From assembly GCA_949825045.1 (NCBI GenBank), contig OX463810.1, positions 35,226,201-35,290,200 on the forward strand: DNA of 64,000 bases. The letters run 5' to 3'. The translations under genes were made by a program, and so were the position numbers. Under the pieces are notes generated by a model. The model did no database searches and was not told where the DNA came from. It was given only the letters and a program-made list of their open reading frames with translations. The DNA is from Argyresthia goedartella. Its lineage: Eukaryota; Arthropoda; Insecta; Lepidoptera; Argyresthiidae. Each line of letters begins with the position of its first letter. Within the stretch, counting starts at the first letter, position 1. This document shows, one piece after another, positions 37,101 through 49,100 of this stretch.

Positions 37101-40100
37101 CTGGATCAATGTGCGTAAATAGTGTCCAAGGTATTATTATTATTATTAAAACACGTCACGTGATCTTTCAAATACACTTGACACTGTCAAAATTAACCTG
37201 AAATGCCGTTATCACGCCATATATTATAAGAAGAAGTAAATAGAATTTGACAACTTTGACAGATAGACAGCCTCCAACTACGACGACACTGGGTATTGAC
37301 AGTCCGACAGACAAACGGACAACGAAGTGATCTTATAAAGGTCCATTTTTTATTTTCAGATACAGAACCCTAAAAATAAAAAGAGAGGGTTTACAAGAAA
37401 TTGCTGGCACCAACAGTGTAAAAAATGGGCAATTATAATAAAACCTTAAAACCAACGATATCTCGAAATACATGCAACTTTCACTGAGGTCATGTTAGGC
37501 TTATTTGATGCATCTAAGGCAGAAGAAGGCTTAAGGCATAAGGCGCAAGAGACGTTGGATCTTCGCCGCGTTCGCAAAAAGAACGCGGCGAAGATCAAAC
37601 GTACGTTACGCCTCATGCCTTACGCCGTCTTTTGTCTGCGTAATGCTTAAGGCAGCAGGCCTACTTTCAGTGTCGCAGTAACGAATGACTAATGGGATAA
37701 CCTGTATATCAGACTGGGCAGAGCTAAAGCGGGTGGCCCAAGATTTCACCAAAAGGAAAACTACTGAGAGCCTACTAAACTACTATGCCTTTGCTATGCT
37801 GCCATGATGATGCTGCTTTAAGCAAAGGGCAACAACTAAGTAGGTTCTTGCAGTATGGAAGTGGCGCAAGAAGAGGAAGAATATGTTGTAGTGAAGAATA
37901 CATACATACATATGCTCACGCCCTGTTCCCGGAAGAGGGGAAGGTAGTACTAGGCATAGACAAAAGAGCAATTGCTACGATCCTGGCATACATCTGTCGC
38001 TTCCTCGCCATTCATAAGTTTCTTCGTACAAGCTCGCCGGTTACGGGTACTTCTAATTTGCCACTTCACTAATAAATTGCCGATTTGGAATACACATTCT
38101 CCAAAATATTATAAAGGAGTGAGAGGTTGAAAGCTTAGCTTTCAACCTCAAGTACCTTCGGTAAAATAATTTTAAAAAAGGTTGCACCACTATTGACAAA
38201 TAATTGTTTGCAGGGCGAGACCGCCACGGTCGCCGCCTCCTCTGCGTCCCTGCTGTTCACGCCGCCGGGCCCGCGCCAGGTGGCGGGCGCCGCGCGCTGC
38301 CTGCCCGACGCGCTGCTGCTGCGTGCGCGCCGCGGCATCACTCGCCGGGGCAGGGTCGTGCCCCCTGTGGAGGGGGTCACGGTGACGCTGAGCGGCGGTG
38401 AGTGCTACTGTTTGTGCTCTGTGCTCTGTAACCTGTGACCTGTGACGACCTTTACCTCCCGGGCGAGAGGCGCAGGGTTCGGATAACGGCTGGAGAGGAA
38501 AAAAACAGGTCTTGGACGTTTTTATGTGTGTGACGTCGCTGTTTCTAGATATCATGACATAGACTATTCTAGTGTGGGGCTAGAAGCAATGTATGTGCCT
38601 TTATATAATAGTTTATGGTTATGCTGTGTTGTTTGTATTAATCAGCACACATTTGCCATCTGGGTTGGGTAAAAGCCTCTTTTTGAGGTTCCATACCTAA
38701 TAAGGAAAAGAAGGAACTGTTATAGGATCACTTCGTTGACCATATGTCGAGACGCTTTTTCTCAGGAACGCATGGAGGTATTGCGCTGAAATTTATATCA
38801 AACTGCCTCTTAAGGTTTTTTTCTAACTCCGCAGCCACTGCCTTAGATAAACATAAACTTTTATTTACAGGCACATACCTATATTGCTTCTGGCCCCACA
38901 CTAGGATACCCTGTGTCGTGGGAACCAGGCACAGCAACTACACACACACACATAAATTCCAAGTCCTGTTTTTTTTTCTTTTGATACATTTTTATGACGA
39001 ATTATATGCACCTTTACTTGCCACTACATTACATACTTCTCCCACAGCTGTCCAATTTGGAGGATAGACAATTAATGACGTTTTCTAAATATATATTAAT
39101 ATTTACAGAAAATAAATAAATTATGATTTTGATTTACCTTGCCATATGTGGCCACCGAAAGATATTTATCCCATAAGTGAAATTTTCCAACCCTTCCTTC
39201 TGCAGAGGACCTGACTCTAACACACGTGACCGGCCCCGACGGTACCTACAGCTTCGGGCCGCTGGACGCGTCACTACACTACACCATCACGGCCGTCAAG
39301 GAGTCGTACGTCATGGGAGAAACGCTGGAGAATGGAGACATACCCGCGCATAAGCTGGCTGAGATAGTTCTGGCGCTGACAGACGAGGAGACTGGGGCAC
39401 CGCTACAGGTATGAAATTGTATTAGCCTCCATATCTCTGTTGAGTTGGCGGTAGACCCCCGTCTAGCAAAATCGAGTATTCGTTTTTAATATAATATCAT
39501 TCATATTATTCATTGAATTTATTTATTTTTACTTAAGCTCATAGGCCTCCCTGTTATGCTTTTTAAATTATTATTTTCCATTCTGGATTTGCTGGGAGAC
39601 ATAAGCTTGCTTTTGTACGAAAAAATATGGAACTATTGAATACATTAAGATTCATTCATTTATTCATTCCGTGAAGATGCCATAAAATCTTCGCAAAGAC
39701 GCCATGGTGACCAAATTAGTGAATTATTAGTCTTCACTAATAAGTCACTAATTTGGTGAACTAATTAGGCAAATATGAAGTACCCGTAAACGGCGAACTT
39801 GTATGAAGATACTTATGAATGTTGAAAAAGTGAGAGATGTATGCCAGGATCATAGCAAGTGTAGGTCTTTAGTCTCTGCCTACCCCTCTTCGCGACAGGT
39901 TGGAATGGCAATCGGGAAAGACTTGGTACAAGTGTTTTTGTTGCATCCCATTGCCTATCGGAGTACCCGTTCATTTGCATGTAAACTCACTAATACATCG
40001 CGCTGTGATCTTTGAGTACGATAGGGAAGCCCCAATCTATTTTAATTACAATTTATCCAGTCTTCCCGATTTCCATCCGAATATATGTGAATGTGCCGCT

Positions 40101-43100
40101 AACTATATGTGAAGACGCTTTGTTATGTTGTTTTCTTTAATTCACCACATTCCAGGGCGCGCTGGTGTCAGTGAGCGGCGGGTCCTACCGGCGCAACCAG
40201 CTGTCAGGCGCGGACGGCGCGCTGAGCTTCACCTCACTCGCGCCGGGCGAGTACTATGTGAAGCCGCTCATGAAGGAGTACAAGTTCGCGCCGCCGCACA
40301 CGCTGCTCGACGTGCCGTCGGGAACCACGCAGAAACGATCTCTAAGGTAAGAGTATTGTCAACGTGCCGTCGGGAACCACGCAGAAACGATCTATAAGGT
40401 AAGCGTATTGTCAACGTGCCGTCGGGAACCACGCAGAAACGATCTCTAAGGTAAGCGTATTGTCAACGTCCCGTCTGGAACCACGCAGAAACGATCTATA
40501 AGGTAAGCGTATTGTCAACGTGCCGTCGGGAACCACGCAGAAACGATCTATAAGGTAAGCGTATTGTCAACGTGCCGTCGGGAACCACGCAGAAACGATC
40601 TCTAAGGTAAGCGTATTGTCAACGTCCCGTCTGGAACCACGCAGAAACGATCTATAAGGTAAGCGTATTGTCAACGTGCCGTCGGGAACCACGCAGAAAC
40701 GATCTCTAACGTAAGCGTTTTGTTATTTAAGCTTAGCTAAGCTAAGGCCCCACCCGCCATGGGATTTTCGTCTAATATCTTCGTATAATGCAAAAGACGG
40801 TCGAATTACCTTAACATGTCCTCTCACTAAACTGTATATGACGTAAACCTCGCAGAAAGTTCTCCCCGAATTTGACGGTCCCGGTAATTACCGGTGGCGA
40901 TTTTATATCCTATGAAATACTTATTGTATTCATTTGGGCCTATTTAATTCTAATTCAAACTTCACTCTTTAAAATACGACTAGTCCAAATCCAGAGCCAT
41001 ATGCTTCTCTGTTACGCATCGTAGAGCAAAGATCTGGTCCGTACATACCATTCATCTTCTGAATCCCCCTTTCACATCCCAGATATATTGCTCCGTTTTA
41101 TTCATCACTCGTTCAATCAATATTTTTGCATACAATTCACCGACGATGCTGCCTAGACTGATACCGCGGTAGCTTTTACTGTCATGCTGTGAACCCTTCC
41201 CCTTATATAGCGGGACGATAGCAGCCTTGTACAAGTCTCCTGGCACCCGACCGATCGTCCAGCATATATTGAAGAGTCGGTACAGCTGACTAGCCACGAC
41301 GCCATCTCCTCCCCTCAGCATCTTTAAAGATACTCTATCATACCCTGCCGCTTTACCGGTTTTCATACTTTTCACCGCAGATACTATTTCTTTCATGCTT
41401 ATATTATCACTTTCATTCTCAACTTCAGTCAATGTCGTATCCTCAGCGACAGCTGCGGGTACGGGCGGCATCTACTAGGGGTGAGGAGGATGTGCTTGCA
41501 GCTACACGTCCAGTCCCCTCACGTTCGAAAATTCTTTCAAAATATTCCTTCAATCGATCCAGGACATTTTCTTCCTCATTCAAAATATCACCATTTTCAC
41601 TTCTAATTAGATTCAAATTAGTTTTTTTCTGACTTTCTTAGGGCATCCTTCACCAATTTCCAAAACATCTTGATGTTGGACCGGAAATTGTCAGAAAATC
41701 TTTTATCAAATCGCTCTATTATCTGTTCTTTCTTTCTTTCTCGATCATCCACACCTTTCTTACTTCATCATCCCACCAGATAACTTGTTCTGGTCTTTTT
41801 CCTTTACTTCACCACCTACTTCACTTGCAGACTCTATCACTCTATTTTTAATTATTAATCAAAACTGTTCCATGTCAAGGTCACAATCTCCTTTCAAATT
41901 AATCTTCTCAAAGTGTACAGCCAGTATCTTCTTATATTCTACTTTCACAACCTCTTCTCGTAATTTCTCTAATTTTATACGTTCCAACTCTGTTGTTTGC
42001 ATTTGAGGGTGATAACGCCATCGTTTGAACAGACCATTTACTGGCTTATCACCAGAAAATGATCCGATCCTAGGTTAGCGCCCCGCCGTACTCTCGTGTC
42101 GACAACGTTGTTTCTCAGTCTTTCATCAACAATTATAAAATCAATCATGCTCCTTACTTGCGTCTCTGCCAAGTATACATGCGAATATTTTTGTGACAAA
42201 ACAAAGTTTTCGTCACACAAAGATTATTTTCCAGACACACTTCGAGAAGACCTAAGCCGTTCCCGTTCACCCTTTCGTCACCAAACTTACCCAGCACTTG
42301 ATCATAACCATCTTGCTTCACTCCTACCCATGCATTAAAATCCCCTAGCATTATGATCCGCTCGTTTGCATCGCACTTAATTAATACCGCTCGCATATTT
42401 TCTCAATACTCCTCTCGAACCCTCTGCGTCTGACCCATATCTGGGGCGTACACACCTACTACAAATAGTCGTATAAGCCCCACCCTGAGTCTGTCCCAGA
42501 GGATTCTTGGGTCTTCACATTCATACTCACAAACACACTGTGCCTTACGTTGGGAGAGGACAATCCCTACCCACTTACGTCCTACCTCGGCCTCTGTAAC
42601 CCCGGAACAGTAGGCTGTAAAAGGGCCCTGGGTAGTTAAGACGGACTACTATGGCAAAAGCCGTCACTTATGCTGGTCATACCGAATCGAAATCCTCGAG
42701 ATCTTTAAACCCTTCTGAAAGGCACAGAATTTTGTTTATTTCTCAATAACAGTCCGGAAAAAACACACATACACGCGAAAAAATTGGTCTCGGAAACCTG
42801 TTGAAACTAGTCGGCATTCAATAAACGACCGTTAATTCACAGTTTATAACTTCAATGACTATACTTATTTTTACCCACTACGGACGGAACGGAACACAGG
42901 CATGCGTTCATACAGTACATGCGTCTGGGCATAGAGGTTGTTTGTGTGTTGCCATTTCCCTTGAAAACTATTGGACTGATTTTAGGCGGTGCAGGTTCTT
43001 AGAACTGTTTAACGGTTGTAGACACCAGGGGGCGCTGCAGCAGCCAGGATGGGTGACGTTGAGGGCTTCTCAGAAACTTTAGCCATTTTCGTTGCGCTTT

Positions 43101-46100
43101 TTGCATTATATAGTTATTGTTTTTATCTGTAATTATTAAACTATATTTTGTTTCCTGCCAGCAATAACTAACGACACGTATGTTATGATTTGTAGCGGCA
43201 AGCGCGTGGCGTGGTCCGTGTCGGGGGCGCTGCTGTCGCTGGGCGGCGTGGGCTGGGCGGGCGCGACCCTGCAGGCGCACAGCGAGCACCATGCGGAGCT
43301 GGCCGAGACGACGGCGAGCGGGGAATTCAGGTACCGCATCCACCATCGGATACGAGTGAGATTGAGCCATACTCTACCACGGTGGCTCACTACTACTATA
43401 ATGAACAGGAAATATTAGTATGATTGTTTGTATCTTTTGAGATCTCAAGCACTGCTCAAATTCATATATTTTATTGTAAATTCAAACTGTAAACTATAAC
43501 TGCCTTAACGATTTCGACTATATTTGCTGTATAGGGATTTTGGGGGCGAAAAATATAACCAGGTTTTAGCTCTGGGAAAATGAGTAATCCTTACTATTTC
43601 CTCTCTTTTCCGCACAATGAGATCATGCATTTTAAATTGCTTGAACTTTTACTGTGGTAGTATGCGGCAGAAGGTCGAATATTTTTTCGATTCCCGGCCC
43701 TTGCTCAGTCTATTAAGTCTTGTACTGCAACCCAGTGGCGCACACAGAACTTGTTTCTGGAAAATCAATCAGAAGATCAAGTCTAAAAATAAAAATAGTA
43801 TATAAAATAAAATAATAGTTTGTATGAAAAATTTTACCCCCTTCCCTGGCGTCATGTATATTTTAATCATTGTTATTTTTTTTATCATTTTTTATTGCTA
43901 GACTTGACAGCAAAAATTCCAAATCATGCAACCTATAACACGTTGGTACTAAATATAACTGAAACACTTCTTACTCAAGGATCCGAGGGCTTCTACCAAA
44001 CGTGGAATATCAACTGCAGCTGAAGGAATCCAGCAACCCAGAATTGGCTGGCTTGAAGCTCGCCACGCAACCGCCCACTGTACTGGTAAGTTTTTCAACT
44101 CATATTATAAATATTTATGTTTGTGAGTTTGCCTATTTGTTACACGATCAGGCAAAAACGGCTGAACGGATTCGAATTAAATTAAGAACACGGTTAGTTT
44201 GATCTCTATTAATGTATGATACTTTTTGCCCCGGTAAATAATCCCTAAGACCGCGCAGACGAAGTTAACAGAAGTTGGCAGCAGCCATTTTGTTAATAAA
44301 TTAAGATTATTAAGTTAACAATCAATGTAAAAAATATTGATCTAATTTTGACGTGTGTGTTATATACTTAAAATATACATATATACTCTATATATGCTAT
44401 TGATGAGATTTTGATTTACATAAATACTTACATATTCTCCTGCCTGTTTAGTGGTAGGTAGAGGGGCAATGTTTTATTTAATTTTATCTTTTCTTTCTTT
44501 CCCCAGATAAAAGAGAACAAAGACATCGAAGGCATCAGCCTCATCGCCATCCAACCGCAACAAATCACCGATGCCAACGTTCTAATCTACACGCCCAACG
44601 TTGACCACTACAAGACATTACGCCTGAAACTAACACTAGAAGACTCGCCTAAAGCACCCCTGTACTACACCAAGTTAGACCCAGCTGGTTACAGCACTAA
44701 CCTAAACCCAGGTCTAATGTATGTCCTGCCCCGTCTGCCAGCGGATAACAAGACTTACAAGGTGGTGTTAGAGTCGACTTTGTCGAAGGCGTCTCATAGT
44801 TATGACATCGACCCGCTTTATTTCAACTCGGATGGCCGTTTCAAGTCGTTTACGATTGAGTTTTTGCCTAAGGTGAGTTGAGTTCAGCTTATTATGTGAA
44901 GATGTTTTACATGGGAATTACACAAAATCCATAAAATAAAATTTTAAAACGTAAAAATTTAATACAATAAAATACAATGTCATAAATCCGCCAAACGTTT
45001 CGACCAAGAGAGTTTTACCAATATATTCCTGTGGCGCCATGAGGTAGTATCCATGTTAGCGACTCTGCGGCTGGCTCGGATTTCATTTTCGTTTATTGGA
45101 GTATCTAAGGAGTGGCACAACTTCTTAAAAGAGTCCGCGCTGCTCAGCGATATTGATCGGTTGTCTTTCGTGTGTGAGCCGGAGCGCTGCGCAAGTGCGC
45201 ACGCGCATCAATAAACAATTCCATCACGCGAGTGAATAACGACGGCGAGTAGCCCTATTATTGACGAATTCATGACATTTGTACAAAATAAATATAACGT
45301 GCTTGATGAGCTGAGTATTGTTCAGATATGAGGTTCCAACTTTACTGACAAGGAGATAGAGAGTGGGAAGTCTCTTCTATTTACTGCTGTTTCGGACGGA
45401 GCCCGTGCTATCACACGTAAGGGTGAAGACAAGAATAAAAAGAACATAAGAGATGTGATAAAACTCCTTAAAGAGACCGACCCATCCACGCACCCCGTGT
45501 TTGTTGCAAAGGATTTAAACCGTTTGCCCCCTGTATCATTCGATCATGTGGACGTGACCCGTCTTCTGAAAGATATTACGTATCTAAAGACCGAACTTCA
45601 AACGTTACGGGCTGATGCAGTTTCCAAATCGGAGCTTCAGGAGCTTAAGACCACGTTACTCAGACAGTTACGTTCTTCGGAAACCCAAGCCGTAAGGAGC
45701 GAGTCGCCTGAGCATTCACATGTATGTGCAAATATGCAAAGTAAGCCCTTGATGGTCTTATCAAACAGCAACCGTCGAGATAGTGGCAGAGCCGGCCTGG
45801 TAACAGCGCTCCGACCAACCGCGCCCGGGTGGAGAAAACCGGTTTCATAGCGCCGGCCGCGGCGTCAGCTGGGCATGGCGACTTTGTTGCTAATAAGCCT
45901 GTCTACAGGGATATCTTGCTATCATCACAGACAAAGACGCGTAAGCGATGCGATGATGATATAGATACGAGGAGTATTGTTGACGACAGCGATTTCACTA
46001 TTGTTACGAATCGGAAAAAGAAACATCGACAGAAAAATATGCATGGTACATTGGAAGGCGGTAGTGATCGGTTGGAGGCTGCGGAATCACACAGCTATAT

Positions 46101-49100
46101 CTATGTATCGCGACTAAAGAAGCATATAACTGTAAACCACATTAAAGGACACATAGAAGATATGAATGAGAGCTGCATAGCTGTTGAACAATTGACACAG
46201 AAAAAGTCAATTCCTTCAAAGTAACTGTTCTGAGCAGCAAGGTTGAGCATTTTCTGAGTGGCAGCTTCTGGAAGAAGGGTCTTGTTTACCGCCGTTATCG
46301 TGAGCGCTCAAGCTCTGCCGCTGCATCACAAAAAGTCAATGGATAGCACGACCACAACTAGAATTGTTATGACCACTTTTAATTGCCAATCAATTAAAAG
46401 ATCTGTACACCACATAAGGGAACTTTGTAAGCAGTCTGACATCATTGCGCTTCAGGAGACTTGGCTGCTACCTCATGACCTGAATTTTGTGAACGAGGTT
46501 AACGATGATTTTGGGTGTGTTGCGAAGTCTTCGGTCGATACATCTGTTGGAGTGTTGCGGGGGCGTCCGTATAGTGGCGTTGCGTTGCTGTGGCGGAAAT
46601 CGTTATTCTCCAGTGTGACCGTCATTTATTGTGAAAGTGATAGACTGGCTGCAGTCCGAATCGAATTAGGTTATTGAACCTGTATATGCCATGTGAGTGT
46701 TCGGACAACCTACCTGAATTTACGGACACCCTAGCGCAGTTGTATGCAATAATAGATGACAGTGGTGTAGAAGCGGCTTATGTGTCAGGCGACTTCAATG
46801 CGGACACGGGTAGGAGTTTCGGAGCGGAAATGTTGTATTTTTGTTCGGAACAACAAATTACGTGTGCGGCATAGACATCCTTGGTGTGGACTCTTACACA
46901 TATACATCTCTTAGTGCAGCCCACGGTACGACCAGCTGGTTGGACCATTGCCTGGTTACACAAGCGGCGCCGGCGCGTAGCACAATAGTATCTGCTGAGG
47001 TGAACTGTGACGTAAAGTGGTCAGACCACCTGCCATTATCCATTGTATGCATACTACAGGGACATATATTGGCTATGCCTTGTTGTTCAGACAAAAATGT
47101 AATTAATAATGTAAAGTGGGGCCATCGTGGCGTAGAACAGATTGAACAATACTGTAATGACTGTGATATTCACTTGGATAATGTTACCTATAAGACTGAT
47201 TGTACTGACTGTGATATTTTTAACTGTACTCAACATTTATATTTAATCGATGAATTTTATTTTAAATTATTAAAAAAAAAATATTTTAAATTAAACGTCA
47301 CGGAGTATCGCAGGGAGTTGAAATGGCTCCCGATTCGCCTTCGACGGGATTCCCATATCCTCATTTGCCTCTTCAATATTTTATGTAATCCTCGCTATCC
47401 TGGCTTCTTACGGGATTGTTTCGTTTTTCTGTCTTCGGATAGGCCACGGAGATCTCACACTCGGTCAATGCTTACAACTCCGCAACATAACACTGCCGCT
47501 TATGAGAATGGGTTCAGACTACGTGCTATCAGTCTCTGGAACAAACTCCCCAGCGCCATCAGAGACAGTCCGTCAATTCACACTTTTAAAAGTAGTTTGA
47601 AAGAACACTATCTATCTCTTCCATGATAAGTATTAGTATTTATTTGTATCTACTATTTATGTATATGTAACATATTTATATATAGCATTTTTTTAGTATT
47701 ATGTAGATATTGGTAAGTAGTTTATTATTTTTATTAACATTTTTATTGTTGTGCATATATAGGTAGTTCTACCTTTAGTTTCTTTTTTTATCTCCACCTA
47801 GGTTTGCTGGAAGAAATCTCTTGTTAGAGATAAGCTCGCCTTTGTACATGTTCTTTCCTTTATATTTGTTTGTTATCACTGTTTTGTGCAATAAAGTATA
47901 AATAAAAAATATAGAAAATAAATATAGCCAAATCGTTCTCGGTGCGATTTTCTGGCACGGCTTGAAGCTCCAAGTTCAGGTCACGAGACATTTTCTCAAT
48001 GTTGGCGAGACGGCCAATCAGGCGGGGCGTATTTAAAGTTGTAGCTCAGAGTTGTCAGCTTCTAGTCTACAATCGTTTTGTTCCGCAGATAGAAATACGT
48101 AGTTTCAGTAAAATAATTCTTCACCTCCTGAATGGCAGCACTTATCTCGGCAGATACCATAGAATGAATATCAGGCTTCTGCGCTTCGCGGACACTCAGC
48201 ATAAATGACGAGGAGGGGGTCAGTTTCCGATCCAGGCCATTTTGTTCAAGGGTAACAGAAAGCGAAGGTGGTGAGCCATCATTTAGTAGTCGGCGCTTCT
48301 TACGTTTTTGCGAGTTGACATGTTTATCAATGCCAATAGAGATCAAGCCCGGCTCAGATAGTACTTGGGGATTATCAGTTTCGCCCAGAGAAGAAAATTT
48401 ATCCTCGGGTGAAAGCGTGTCTGCTGGTTTCTTCGGAGAGTGAGTCATAATCTCGTTGAAGCACCCAATACAGTGCCAAGCGAAGCTATAACTCGAGCCA
48501 CCAATAGCGTTTTACCTAGTAGTGTGCGTAGCACGTAGTTGCAGAGATGACGTAATGCGGCGCGATTCACGTACCATTCCACGCAGTGGTACACGTAGCG
48601 CTCACTCACGGACTTACCGGCCGGATCAATTCGTCGATGATGTTATGTGGTTCAAGGACCTCTTGGTCGATTTTGAAACACAACCAAGCAATGGCAGAAA
48701 AAAAAGTTTTGTTGGGGGGGTAGATTTCGAAAAAGCTTATTTCAATTGGTTTATTAGTATGCACTTTTTGTTATGTTGAACTTCGTATTGCACTGAGATA
48801 ACACTCCTACAATAGATTTATCACTTTCGAGTACATTTTTAGTATGAAACTGTAGATGGAAATGATTTTGATAATTTAATGTTCGGGAGCACAAACGCAC
48901 TTGTTGACAGTTTTACATGGAAAATTGTATACCTACATAAGTATCCTAATCGCTCCATTTCGCTCCACAGGTAAAAACCTCAGAACAAGAGCTCCGCCAG
49001 ACCTCGCTCCTAGTCGTGCCCTTCATCGCGCTCATCACCCTGTTGTTCCTCTACCGGCGCCCGCTGCTGCAGCTCGCGGCGCGTGTGGCGGCCGGCGCGG

